A DNA stretch of 62,520 nt from Bacteroidota bacterium (GTDB lineage: Bacteria; Bacteroidota; Bacteroidia; Flavobacteriales_F; PHOS-HE28): positions 1 to 62,520 of the forward strand of contig JAFDZF010000015.1 in the NCBI GenBank assembly GCA_018267055.1, in the 5' to 3' direction. Below the pieces are notes generated by a model. That model did no database searches. It was not told where the DNA came from and was given only the letters and a program-made list of their open reading frames with translations. The translations under genes were made by a program, and so were the position numbers. This document shows, piece by piece, positions 43,454-53,805 of the stretch (position 1 is the stretch's first letter; every line of letters begins with the position of its first letter).

Positions 43454-45025
43454 GTGGACAGCACCCACCACCCGCCCTTCCGTCCGCGTTCGGTCCATGT
43501 CCGCTCGCGCGGCGACGGCCAGGCCGACGACGCTTCCGCTGCTCCCCGGCCCAAGGGGATGGCCCCCTTCCGCCAGGACCTGCGCCGCGCCTGGGTGCGC
43601 CTTGTCCGGCGCACGAGCCCCGCGCACCGGCGCTTCGTGTGGCTGCTCGTCCTCGTGGGGGCCGCCCTGCGCGTCGCGCGCGTGAACGAGGCGGTGAGCT
43701 ATGACGAGGCCCTCACCTGGACCCACTATGCCTCGCAGCGCCTCTGGTTCGTCCTGAGCAACTACACCTTCACCAGCAACCACGTGCTGCATTCGATGTT
43801 GGTGAAGGTGAGCACGGGGATCTTCGGGGTGCACCTCTGGTCCTTGCGACTGCCGGCGCTGCTGGCGGGCATCGCGGTGATGCCCTTGTACTATGCGTTC
43901 GTCCGGGCCATGTTCAACCGCTACATCGCGGTGCTCGCCCTCGCGCTCGTGGCGGCCAGCGGCCCGCTGGTCGAGTACAGCGCGCTGGCCCGGGGGTACA
44001 GCCTCACCTGGCTGTTCCTGGTCTGCGCCCTGCTGGCCGGGCGGCATTTCGTGAAGCGGGAGAACACGGTGAGCGGGGCGCTGATGGCGGTCTTCTGCGC
44101 GCTGGGCCTCTGGGCCGTGCCCACCATGGCCTATGCCGCCGTCCTGGTGTACCTGTGGGTGTTCCTCTACCTGGCCACCACCTACCGCAGCACGCTCCAG
44201 CGCCGTGCCCTGAAGCTGCTGGGCTCCCTGGTCCTGTGCGTGGCCGTGTCCCTGCTGTTCTATGCCCCGCTGATCGGCGCCCACGGCCTCGATCACCTCC
44301 TGCAGCACCCGTCCCTGGGCGAGCCCAGTTGGAAGCGGTTCCTGCAGAGCGAGCAGGACGAGGCCTTCGCCCTTTGGGTGTACTTCACCGACACGGCCGC
44401 CACGTGGATCTCCCTGCTGGGCATCATCGGAGTGGTGTATGCGGCCTATACCAGCCGCAAGTACCGCCTGCTGCTGGTCGCTTTGTTGCTGAGCACGGTG
44501 CCCCTGGTGCTCGTCCAGCGGCTCGTGGCCCCGCCGCGGGTGTGGACCTACACGCTCTTCTTCCTGCATCTGTCCTCGGCCATCGCGGTGTTCTATTTCC
44601 TGAAGTTCCTACAGGAGCGCGTGCATGCCGGCATCGCCAAGCGCCGCCGCACGGCCGTGGCCGCGCTGGTCATCGCCGCCGGGATGGGCTGGCTGGGCAT
44701 GACCGCGCCCCGGGAGGTGCCCGAGCGCTTTCCCGATGCCGTCCGCGCCGCCGGATGGGCCCGGGAACACCTCCGCCCGGGCGATCGCGTCTGGGCGCGA
44801 CCGCCCTGGGACGCCCCGATGGGTTTCCACCTGGCCTGCATGCGCCTGGATCCCACCATCGGCGGGCGGCCCGCTCCCGGCGCGGCCTTGTACGTGCTGG
44901 TGGGGCCCGGCGACGGCCAGACGCTCAGCGGGGTGCTCCGGGGCAATGGGCTACCCGATACCGCCGCCGTCCGCTTCCGGAAAGTGGAGGATTGGCATAG
45001 GTTGGAGATATTCGCGGCCCGATAG
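43454..45025 (+). CDS. GT39-type membrane glycosyltransferase
   Basis: A 523-residue polytopic GT-C enzyme with about 10 helices. The acidic pair Asp84-Glu85 in AVSYDEALTWTHY lies in the first outer loop, as in PMT/ArnT-type transferases using polyprenyl-phosphate sugars. The first 35 residues are a charged, Pro/His-rich leader. GTG 43454 is chosen because the promoter box ends 25 bp upstream; ATG 43559 (MAPFRQDLRR) is a shorter alternative that loses only the leader. Acceptor unknown: a lipid, glycan or protein. Confidence 0.82.
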   Translation: MDSTHHPPFRPRSVHVRSRGDGQADDASAAPRPKGMAPFRQDLRRAWVRLVRRTSPAHRRFVWLLVLVGAALRVARVNEAVSYDEALTWTHYASQRLWFVLSNYTFTSNHVLHSMLVKVSTGIFGVHLWSLRLPALLAGIAVMPLYYAFVRAMFNRYIAVLALALVAASGPLVEYSALARGYSLTWLFLVCALLAGRHFVKRENTVSGALMAVFCALGLWAVPTMAYAAVLVYLWVFLYLATTYRSTLQRRALKLLGSLVLCVAVSLLFYAPLIGAHGLDHLLQHPSLGEPSWKRFLQSEQDEAFALWVYFTDTAATWISLLGIIGVVYAAYTSRKYRLLLVALLLSTVPLVLVQRLVAPPRVWTYTLFFLHLSSAIAVFYFLKFLQERVHAGIAKRRRTAVAALVIAAGMGWLGMTAPREVPERFPDAVRAAGWAREHLRPGDRVWARPPWDAPMGFHLACMRLDPTIGGRPAPGAALYVLVGPGDGQTLSGVLRGNGLPDTAAVRFRKVEDWHRLEIFAAR

Positions 45026-45116
45026 CAACGGGTGGCCGCCCTGGTCCGCATCCGGCAGGACCCCGGTCGCCACCCCCGTTCAACCCGACAACGCGCGGTC
45101 AGCCGCGCCCCGACCC

Positions 45117-46811
<1,695 letters not shown>

Positions 46812-46818
46812 CCTCGAT

Positions 46819-46859
46819 CGAAAAGAAGAAGCCCGGCATCGCCGGGCTTCTTCTTTTCG
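46819..46859. terminator. bidirectional terminator between ettA and the metzincin gene
   Basis: A perfect 19-bp stem with a 3-base loop; the GC-rich core GCCCGGC/GCCGGGC is flanked by A-rich and T-rich arms (AAAAGAAGAA / TTCTTCTTTT), so it works on both strands. It lies between convergent genes, 8 bp and 7 bp from their stops. Confidence 0.95.
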
Positions 46860-46865
46860 GGGTGC

Positions 46866-49064
46866 CTATCGCACGAGCCGACAGGACCGGAGGGTGCCGT
46901 CCGCGATCAGTCGCAGGGTATAGGCGCCGCGGGCGATGGGACCCAGCGTGAACCGCTCGCGGTGCAGGCCCGGCATGCGTGCGGCCTGCACCACCAGCGT
47001 CCGCACCGTCCGGCCTTGCAGGTCCAGCAGCTCCAGCGTCACCGGCCCGGCCGTGCGCGTGGCGTACTCCACGGTCAGCTGATCGTCCATGGGGTTGGGC
47101 GAACAGCGCAGGCCGTCATCGGTGTCCGGGGTGGCGATGCCCGTGGTGACGTCGGGCGCGCAGGAAATGGTGATCTCCCATCCCGGAAAGGGGTTGAACT
47201 CCGGTCCATCGGTCAGGAAGGAGAGGGTGAGCGCGCCGGAAGCCGCCGTGGAGGTGATCGGGCCGGGGATGGCATCGCCCGTGAAACTGCCCAGGAGGGC
47301 TGCGGTGGTGTCCGCACCGTCGTAGACGCGGAGGAAGTCGCCGCCGGGCTCCACGCTGAACGCCTGGAAGGTGAGTGTCACTTTGTTGCCCGTCAGGTCC
47401 GGGTAATAGGTCTCCAGCGTGTTGACGTACGAGATGTAGGGATCGCCGGGACCTCCGCTGTCGTACACCTCATTGCCGCAGGTGGTGGCCGGGGGCGTGA
47501 ACTCCCGGACGTAGACCACGTTGTTCGACCAGGGGGCCGGGCAGGTGGAACGCACGCGTACCTGGTAGATGTGCCCGGCCCACAGTCCGCTGAGCGGATA
47601 GGTGGTGGACGTGATGGTGGTCCAGTCGATCATGACCTGGCTGTCGTCCAGGACCTGGATCTCCCACTGGGTGATCGACGGGTCGTTCTCGTGGAAGGCG
47701 ACCACGGCGGAGTACGGCGTGAGGTCCGTGATCCGCAGGCTGTCGATGGAGGGGGAGCAGGAATGGACACAGTCGCTTCCCAGGCAGGGGGCGGCGTCGA
47801 TGCGCTGCTGCATGCGCTCCGTGGGCTGCGGGCCGAAGCCGAGCGTCAGGTCGATGCCGCAATAGCTCATGATGGTGCCGTGGCCGATCGGCAGGATCGG
47901 GTTCTGGCTGTCGTAGCAGGCGATGTTCTCCAGGTAGCCGAACGGGTCGCTGTGGCCGCAGTCGTCGATCTGCGTGTTGTTGCCGTTCCACACGCAGGCA
48001 TGGGTGTGGTGCGAGCCGCACACATGCCCGATCTCGTGGGTGATGGTCGTCACCATGGCGGAATAGCCGGGCACTTCCTCGAACACGAGCACGGGCGAGG
48101 TCTCGTACGCCCCTGCGGCGCAGAGGCCGCCGACGCCGCGCGCGAACCCCGAGCCGAACTGGCTGGAGATGAAGTTCGCTATGTCGCCGTTGAACGCGGA
48201 GCGGTATTCCGCGAACCGGTCCACGTCGAACTGGTCGCCTTGGTGCATGAAGGCCTCCGGCCCGGTCCATACGAACACCTCGCTCAGCGACACTTGGATG
48301 CCGTCGTTCGCGAACAGCGTGGCCACGTTGTTGTGCGCCGCGGTGATCCAGTTCGTGCTTTGGGCCACGTCCGAGCCGTTCAGCTGGTAGGTGTCATAGG
48401 CCAGCTCGTAGTACAGGCGCACGCAATTGGTCGTGCGTTCCGTGCCGCCTCGGAGGTGGTCCCCCACGGGGGCGGGCACATCGGTCGTGCCGCAGCTCAG
48501 GGTATGCGGCACCAGCAGGTCCCGGTCGCTGTAGACGATGTGGTGGGCGGCGCTGCGGCCCAGCATCCGTTGCACCACCACATTGCCCAGCGTGCTGGAG
48601 GAGACCATGCCGATCACCTGGTCCGCGAAGAAGCTGAACGCGGCGATGGACGTGGGGTCGTCCGCGACGATGCCGCGGTAGTAAGCGCCCGGCACGTAGC
48701 CTTGGCGTACCCCTGCGTTCGTCCGCACCGTGAACCCTTCGGCGAACGGGTCCACCCGGTAGAGCATCAGCGGGAGCGGGCCGCCGGCGGACGGCACATC
48801 GAAACGGATGAAGGCGGGCCGCTCCTGGAGCACGGCGGCCAGCGCTTCCGGCTCCGCATCGGCGAGGACGGCCTCGGCCACCACGCGACGGAACGGGGCG
48901 TCGGGTGGAACAGGGACCGTGTGCAGGAGGTGCACGGCGTCCGGCACGGCGCCGGTGTCCCGCAGGCGCTGCACCTCAGCGGCGATGGGGCGTAGGTCCG
49001 TGGCGAAGCCGGTCGCGGGCAGGGAGCACACGAGGCCGGTGAACAGTAAGATGGTCGGGCGCAT
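46866..49064 (-). CDS. T9SS-exported metzincin (reprolysin-like) protease
   Basis: A 732-residue secreted zinc protease. Signal peptide (1-20), a long propeptide-like segment (to about 205), then a metzincin catalytic domain with HEIGHVCGSHH (zinc ligands His343, His347, His353; base Glu344) and Met-turn IMSYC (Met399). Next a fibronectin III-like domain (about 430-510), a CUB domain (about 520-630; VYDSGGPGDPY, FLRVYDGADTT, GWEITISC) and a type A T9SS sorting domain (about 650-732; CSPNPMDDQLTVEY, LLDLQGRTVR). ATG 49064 starts the signal peptide. It would be secreted or surface-attached and degrade proteins outside the cell. Confidence 0.93.
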   Translation of the reverse strand: MRPTILLFTGLVCSLPATGFATDLRPIAAEVQRLRDTGAVPDAVHLLHTVPVPPDAPFRRVVAEAVLADAEPEALAAVLQERPAFIRFDVPSAGGPLPLMLYRVDPFAEGFTVRTNAGVRQGYVPGAYYRGIVADDPTSIAAFSFFADQVIGMVSSSTLGNVVVQRMLGRSAAHHIVYSDRDLLVPHTLSCGTTDVPAPVGDHLRGGTERTTNCVRLYYELAYDTYQLNGSDVAQSTNWITAAHNNVATLFANDGIQVSLSEVFVWTGPEAFMHQGDQFDVDRFAEYRSAFNGDIANFISSQFGSGFARGVGGLCAAGAYETSPVLVFEEVPGYSAMVTTITHEIGHVCGSHHTHACVWNGNNTQIDDCGHSDPFGYLENIACYDSQNPILPIGHGTIMSYCGIDLTLGFGPQPTERMQQRIDAAPCLGSDCVHSCSPSIDSLRITDLTPYSAVVAFHENDPSITQWEIQVLDDSQVMIDWTTITSTTYPLSGLWAGHIYQVRVRSTCPAPWSNNVVYVREFTPPATTCGNEVYDSGGPGDPYISYVNTLETYYPDLTGNKVTLTFQAFSVEPGGDFLRVYDGADTTAALLGSFTGDAIPGPITSTAASGALTLSFLTDGPEFNPFPGWEITISCAPDVTTGIATPDTDDGLRCSPNPMDDQLTVEYATRTAGPVTLELLDLQGRTVRTLVVQAARMPGLHRERFTLGPIARGAYTLRLIADGTLRSCRLVR

Positions 49065-49174
49065 GGGCAGGGTGGATGGGGCTTGTCCTATCGACGAGGG
49101 ACCAACGGGGAAGGGTTGTATGGCGGGGCGATCGTGCTTCGAGCGGACATGCGTTCCCGCGGCCCGGAGCGTTA

Positions 49175-49182
49175 TACGTTTG
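49175..49182 (+). promoter_or_regulatory. -7 promoter box TACGTTTG for the plus pseudopilus operon
   Basis: Perfect TAnnTTTG, 17 bp before ATG 49200, in a short AT-rich stretch. It is the only good promoter candidate for the five genes up to 53299. Confidence 0.65.
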
Positions 49183-49199
49183 CTTAAATTCAGTAAAGC

Positions 49200-50102
49200 A
49201 TGTACTATCGTGCCATGCTCCGGGCCTCCTTCGCCCTGCTCGTCGGGCTCGCCCATGCGGCGGTGCCGGCCCAGGACCTCGCGCGCTTCCGGACCGGAAC
49301 GCCCGAGGGCTATGTGGAGGGGCGCACCACGGAGCGGGCGGCGGCTTCCGTGGATCCTGCCAAGACCTATCACTGGATCAAGGGGCAGGACCTGCACGTG
49401 ACGCAGGGCGGCTACAGCGGGCGCCTGCTGCATGGGCAATGCACGGTCTTCCATCCCGGTGGGCAGCTGCGTGCGCAGGGGCGTTACGACAAGGGCGTGA
49501 AGGACGGCGCCTGGTACACCTGGCAGGCGAACGGCACCCTGGTCTCGGTGGAGCAGTGGCGGAAGGGACGCCTGCATGGGCGGTCGCTTTTCTACGACCC
49601 GTCCGGCGTGCCGACGCGGGCGGAGGTCTACCGCAACGGTGTGCTTAAGCGAATGCAAGAGGTGGATGCTTCCGGCAAGGAGAAGAAGGTCCGGAAGACC
49701 AAGGAGAAGGGTGAGAGGAAGGGAGGGCGGCGGCCCGGGGTCGGGAAGAAAGGGGAACGGGGGGACAAGGCCCCGCCGCCGCCGCATCCTGAAGAGGGAA
49801 CACCCGAGCAGCACGTGCGTACCCACGCAGCCCCTGCGGACACCGCGGGGCGGACGGGTGCCGGTGCGCCGGAGGGGGAGCGCGCCAAAGGCGCCAAGGC
49901 GAAGCGGGAGAAGAAGCCCGCCGTGAAGGACCGGGGCACGAAGGAGGTGAAGAAGGACGCGTCGAAGGATGGCCGGGGAGCAAGACCGGCCCAGCAGGAG
50001 CGACCCGCGGGAAAGAAGAAGAAAGCAGCCGAAGCGAAGGCGAAGCGGCCGGCGAAGAAGAAGCAACATGCGCCCGCGGAGCCTCCGGCCACAGCACCCT
50101 GA
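49200..50102 (+). CDS. MORN-repeat (YwqK-like) protein with charged tail
   Basis: A 300-residue exported protein. A signal peptide is evident (MLRASFALLVGLAHA, beginning at ATG 49215; ATG 49200 is four codons up and equally possible). Residues about 65-150 hold three MORN-type repeats (GQCTVFHPGGQLRAQGRYDKG, in short pieces; DGAWYTWQANG, HGRSLFYDPSG). The last 140 residues are a low-complexity Lys/Glu/Ala/Pro-rich tail (KKVRKTKEKGERKGG and similar). It is first of the plus operon, 6 bp before the beta-helix protein gene. No link to secretion machines is known to me; co-transcription suggests one. Confidence 0.75.
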   Translation: MYYRAMLRASFALLVGLAHAAVPAQDLARFRTGTPEGYVEGRTTERAAASVDPAKTYHWIKGQDLHVTQGGYSGRLLHGQCTVFHPGGQLRAQGRYDKGVKDGAWYTWQANGTLVSVEQWRKGRLHGRSLFYDPSGVPTRAEVYRNGVLKRMQEVDASGKEKKVRKTKEKGERKGGRRPGVGKKGERGDKAPPPPHPEEGTPEQHVRTHAAPADTAGRTGAGAPEGERAKGAKAKREKKPAVKDRGTKEVKKDASKDGRGARPAQQERPAGKKKKAAEAKAKRPAKKKQHAPAEPPATAP

Positions 50103-50108
50103 GCCGCC

Positions 50109-51359
50109 ATGCTGCGCGCCTCCGCCTTGTTCTATGCCGTGACGGTGGCGCTGCTGGTCGGCATGATCACCAGCGCCCTGATCCTGTTGGTGCATTTCCG
50201 CAACGTGGAGACCGAGCGCTGGCTGGCAGGACAGCGTGCCCTGGCCAATGCGCGCTCCGCCATCCGCCTCGCGGCCGCGAGCGGGGATCCGCGGACCACG
50301 GAGCATGCCTTCGACCTCTTCGGCAACGGCGAGGACAGCGTGCTCCTGCGCATGCGCCCGTATGGCCTGCTCGACCACGTGGCCGCGCGTGCCCGGATCG
50401 CCGATCACTGGGCCGTGGAAAGCGCCTTCGCCGGGGGACGCGACGCCGACGCCCGCGTGCTCGTGCTCGGCCGTGGCGACCTGTCCGCCGTCCACCTTTG
50501 CGGTGATGCCCGTGTGCTGGGTGATGCCGCGGTGCCCAATGCCGACGTGCGGCGCGGCTACATCGAGAGCCGCCCGTTCACCGGTGAGCGGTTGGTGGAA
50601 GGGGCGCTGCGGGCCAGCGAAGGGAACGTGTCCTTGTCCGACCCGGCGATGCTGCAACGCATCGCGGCGAACTGCCATCGCCTGGCCGCCGGGGACCAAC
50701 GGCCGGTCGCGTGGGAACGGGCCGCCGTGCCGGACAGCACGGTCGACCCCTTCGCGCCCTTCCCGCTGGTCGAGCTCACCGGCATCCGCGAGCTGGACGG
50801 CCTGTCGTTCAGCGGTCCCTTGATCCTCCGTTCGGCGGACACATTGGTGCTCGGGCCCGGGCTGCGGCTCGACATGGTCATCGTGCAGGCGCCCTTCATC
50901 ACCGTCGCCGCGGAGGCCATGCTCGTCGTGCAGTGCTTCGCGGACCAGGGCATCCACGTGGAGCAAGGGGCGAAGCTGCTCTATCCATCGGCCCTGGTGG
51001 TGATGACCGACGGTCGGGGCGGCAATGCTTCCGTGACCATCGATGCCGATGCGGTGATCGAGGGTGCGGTGGTGGCCTGCATGGACCCGGGGGACCGGAA
51101 GGGCACGGCCCTCATCACCACCCGTCCGGGCACCTTGGTGCGGGGCGAGGTCTTCTCGGACGGCCTGCTCGAGCACCGCGGTGTCCTCAAGGGCACGGCC
51201 GCGGCAGGTGCGCTGATCCTTCACACGGCTTCTTCGACGTACCGGGGTTACCTGCTCGATGGCGTGCTGGCCCGGCCGGACCCGGGCATCAGCATCGGGG
51301 CATTGGCCACCGGCGACCGCCGACACAAGGACGTGCTCCGATGGATGCCGCCCGCATGA
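50109..51359 (+). CDS. membrane-anchored beta-helix-like protein of the pseudopilus operon
   Basis: A 416-residue protein with one N-terminal membrane helix (about 8-30, FYAVTVALLVGMITSALILLV) followed by a large exported region. Residues about 250-400 show short regular strands with Gly turns (LILRSADTLVLGPGL, IHVEQGAKLLY, VTIDADAVIEGAVV, GTLVRGEVFSDGLLEHRGVLKG), resembling a bactofilin-like or beta-helix fold. The placement and topology recall PilX/GspK minor pilins, but there is no prepilin cleavage motif. Its stop overlaps the next start (ATGA). Confidence 0.75.
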   Translation: MLRASALFYAVTVALLVGMITSALILLVHFRNVETERWLAGQRALANARSAIRLAAASGDPRTTEHAFDLFGNGEDSVLLRMRPYGLLDHVAARARIADHWAVESAFAGGRDADARVLVLGRGDLSAVHLCGDARVLGDAAVPNADVRRGYIESRPFTGERLVEGALRASEGNVSLSDPAMLQRIAANCHRLAAGDQRPVAWERAAVPDSTVDPFAPFPLVELTGIRELDGLSFSGPLILRSADTLVLGPGLRLDMVIVQAPFITVAAEAMLVVQCFADQGIHVEQGAKLLYPSALVVMTDGRGGNASVTIDADAVIEGAVVACMDPGDRKGTALITTRPGTLVRGEVFSDGLLEHRGVLKGTAAAGALILHTASSTYRGYLLDGVLARPDPGISIGALATGDRRHKDVLRWMPPA

Positions 51360-51697
51360 ACGCACGGAAGGGATACCTGCAGGCGGCCACGCTGCTGGAG
51401 AGCGTCCTGGCGATGGGGCTGCTTGCGGCCGTGATGTCGCTGGCCGTGCTCATGCATGCCCGGACGCTGGCTTCCGGGCGGGCCTATGCGCGCATGCAGG
51501 CCTGGTCCGCATCGGAGGCGGCCCTGGCAGCGATCGCCGAAGGGGCCCCGCTCGACCGCACCTGGGAGGCTCCGCCCGGGATGACGCTCACCGCGGAGGA
51601 TGCGGTGATCGCTCCGGGCGTGCGGACCGTGCACCTGACCTGCACGAACGGCGCCGGCACCGTGCTCGACCGCCGCATCATCCTGCCTGCCCGATGA
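51356..51697 (+). CDS. minor pseudopilin-like protein
   Basis: A 113-residue protein with an N-terminal pilin-like signature: short basic leader MNARKGYLQA, then ATLLESVLAMGLLAAVMSLAV, with Glu at the +5 position of the mature protein if cleaved before the second Ala. The hydrophobic helix continues into a small globular domain with a C-terminal strand pair. It resembles GspI/PilV-type minor pilins. It overlaps the genes on both sides by 4 bp, so expression is coupled. Confidence 0.7.
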   Translation: MNARKGYLQAATLLESVLAMGLLAAVMSLAVLMHARTLASGRAYARMQAWSASEAALAAIAEGAPLDRTWEAPPGMTLTAEDAVIAPGVRTVHLTCTNGAGTVLDRRIILPAR

Positions 51698-52188
51698 GCC
51701 GCCTGCCCGCGTTCACCCTGTTCGAGGTCCTGATCTCGATGCTGCTCGTCGCCCTCCTGGGCACCCTGGCCGTGTTCACGCTGGGTGGTCCGTTGCGGAA
51801 CCTTACCGATGCGGACGGGACCGCGCAGCAACAGCTGGCCGTCCTCCTGTCGGCCCAGCGCGCGCAGCAGGACCTGGAGGATGCCGCCACCATCACGGCC
51901 GCTTCCGGTGGTGCGGTCGTCCTGGAGGGGGACCGGAGCCATATCCGTTACGAACAGCACGGCGATACCCTGGTGCGCATCGCCATGGACGGCACGAGCG
52001 CCCAGCTGATGCTCCGGTCCATGGCGACGAAAGAGGTCGCTGGGGTGCCGGGGTTGATCGCCACCTGGTCGTGGCAGATCGGCGATCCCGCCGAGGCCGG
52101 ACCGCTGGTCTTCCGCAAGGAGTATGATGCACGGACCGTCCTCCGCTACCTGATCGATCATGGCCATTCCGATCCGTACCATCCCTGA
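51694..52188 (+). CDS. minor pseudopilin-like protein (GspJ/PilW type)
   Basis: A 164-residue protein with a clear prepilin leader: MSRLPA then FTLFEVLISMLLVALLGTLAV, cleavage after Ala6 and Glu at +5. The globular part is beta-rich (HIRYEQHGDTLVRIAMDG). It overlaps the preceding gene by 4 bp and the GspF gene by 29 bp. Within a T2SS-like set it would sit at the pseudopilus tip; the exact homology (GspH, I or J) is uncertain. Confidence 0.8.
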   Translation: MSRLPAFTLFEVLISMLLVALLGTLAVFTLGGPLRNLTDADGTAQQQLAVLLSAQRAQQDLEDAATITAASGGAVVLEGDRSHIRYEQHGDTLVRIAMDGTSAQLMLRSMATKEVAGVPGLIATWSWQIGDPAEAGPLVFRKEYDARTVLRYLIDHGHSDPYHP

Positions 52189-53299
52189 GCGCCCGGCCTC
52201 GGCAGGCGCCGCGGATCCAGGCCGGTCCGCGGTGCGGTCGTTCGGCGTGTTCAAGCATCGCCTGGACCGCGGCCTGGACGACGTGCGCAAGGAGCGCCTC
52301 TTCCGGGAGCTGGCCCTGCTGCTGCGTTCGGGCGTGGACCCGCGCACCGTGCTCGAGCTGTTGGAGCGCGGCCAGCGCGAAGGCCCCGCGCGGACGGTGA
52401 TCGCGGTCGTGCGGGGAGAAGTGGTCCGGGGCAGTTCCTTGAGCGAGGCGATGGCGAAAGCATCCGCCTTCACGGCCTATGAACGCTACAGCGTCCGCAT
52501 CGGTGAGGAGAGCGGCCGCCTGTCCGACGTGTTCGAGGAGCTGGCCGATCATCATGCGGACCGCATCGCCATCCGCCGCATGCTGCGCCAGGCCTTCGCC
52601 TACCCGGTGTTCGTGCTGTGCATCACCACCGCCGTCATCGCGTTCATGATGAACGTTATCGTCCCCATGTTCGCCCAGGTGTTCGCCCGCTCGGGCGCGG
52701 AGCTGCCGGCGGTCACGCGTGCCATCCTGCGCCTTTCGGGGCTGTTCCGCACCGGCTGGCCCTGGCTGCTCCTGGGCGTGGCGGCCGTGGTGGGAGGCAT
52801 CGTCCTGCTCAAGCGCGATGATCGCTTCAAGGGCAGGCTGGAACGCGTGATCTGGAAGATCCCCGTCCTGGGGCCCTTGCAGCGGAAGACCCGGCTGGCG
52901 CGCTTCTGCCGGTCCATGGCCTTCCTGCTCAGCTCCGGCGCCCCGCTGGACCGCGCCCTGCAGCTCAGTGAGCACATGTCGGGCTCCGTCCGGCTGGAAC
53001 GTGCGCTCGAACGGGTCCGTGAGCAGGTGGTGCGTGGTGCCTCACTGGGGCAGGCCCTGGCGCAGCATCCGGAGTTCGAGCCGTCCATGGTGGCCATGGT
53101 GGGCGTGGCCGAGGAAGTGAAGCAGCTCGACCGCATGTTCCTCCGGCTGGCGGAACGCTACACGGCCGATGTGAAGCACCGCACCGCCCTGCTGGGCAGC
53201 GTGCTGGAGCCCGCGATGATCCTCCTCATCGCCGTGCTCGTGGGCATCGTGCTCGTGGCGATGTACCTGCCGATGTTCAAGCTCAGCACGACGTTCTAG
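52160..53299 (+). CDS. gspF: GspF/PilC-type inner-membrane platform protein
   Basis: A 379-residue polytopic protein at the centre of type II/IV pilus-like machines. It contains two GspF repeats (about 45-165 and 250-370), each with the family pattern: FRELALLLRSGVDPRTVLELLE and MAFLLSSGAPLDRALQLSE, then GEESGRLSDVFEEL and GVAEEVKQLDRMF. Three or four membrane helices are visible. It would couple the GspE ATPase to pilin insertion. Last gene of the plus operon; it ends 5 bp from the end of the convergent minus operon. Confidence 0.93.
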   Translation: MAIPIRTIPERPASAGAADPGRSAVRSFGVFKHRLDRGLDDVRKERLFRELALLLRSGVDPRTVLELLERGQREGPARTVIAVVRGEVVRGSSLSEAMAKASAFTAYERYSVRIGEESGRLSDVFEELADHHADRIAIRRMLRQAFAYPVFVLCITTAVIAFMMNVIVPMFAQVFARSGAELPAVTRAILRLSGLFRTGWPWLLLGVAAVVGGIVLLKRDDRFKGRLERVIWKIPVLGPLQRKTRLARFCRSMAFLLSSGAPLDRALQLSEHMSGSVRLERALERVREQVVRGASLGQALAQHPEFEPSMVAMVGVAEEVKQLDRMFLRLAERYTADVKHRTALLGSVLEPAMILLIAVLVGIVLVAMYLPMFKLSTTF

Positions 53300-53304
53300 C
53301 CGGA

Positions 53305-53805
53305 TTAGCGCCGCGCGAACACGCGCTCCTCGCCGCTCCAGCGGAGCACGATGCTGTCAGCGCTCATGCGCACCACGCCCAGCCCGTTGCTCTCGTTCCC
53401 CTGCTTGATCAGCAGGTCGCGGCCCTCCACCGACAGGAAGGCCACGGTGGTGGACGGGTCGCCCTTCGCCCGCATGGTCCCTTTGTAGGTCACCTTCGGC
53501 CAGGCGCGCGTCGGTGGGGGAGGCGGTGGCGGTACGGGGGGGGCTTTCCGGGAAGAAGCCGGTGGCGTGGTGGCCGTGGGATGTTGAACGGCCACGGCGC
53601 GGTCGTCCAGGAAGGGGTCGCGCGGGAACGCCGGAATGGCATCCGCGGTATCGCCGGACGTGGCCGCAGGCGGGGAAGGTGCCGTGGGCCGGTCCACCAG
53701 GCCTTCTGCGTCGGATCCCGGCCGGTGCAGCGCGCGGGCGATCACCGCGCCCCAGACCCCCAGGACCAGGACGCCGAGCCCGATGCGCAGCCACCGCTTG
53801 CTCAT
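53305..53805 (-). CDS. GspC/PilP-like inner-membrane protein
   Basis: A 166-residue protein with one N-terminal helix (about 6-24), a Pro-rich disordered linker (RKAPPVPPPPPPPTR) and a C-terminal beta-rich domain of about 65 residues (VTYKGTMRAKGDPSTTVAFLSVEGRDLLIKQG, in pieces; GEERVFARR). This layout matches GspC homology-region or PilP proteins, which link the inner-membrane complex to the secretin. Identity is by topology and context, not a clear motif. Last gene of the minus operon; its ATG overlaps the previous stop. Confidence 0.65.
   Translation of the reverse strand: MSKRWLRIGLGVLVLGVWGAVIARALHRPGSDAEGLVDRPTAPSPPAATSGDTADAIPAFPRDPFLDDRAVAVQHPTATTPPASSRKAPPVPPPPPPPTRAWPKVTYKGTMRAKGDPSTTVAFLSVEGRDLLIKQGNESNGLGVVRMSADSIVLRWSGEERVFARR

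Noticed and set aside
49065-51365. The minus-strand frame of the metzincin gene stays open far upstream (about 1,500 codons in total)
   Set aside because: The signal peptide at 49064 marks the true start; the upstream part is antisense to the MORN and beta-helix genes.
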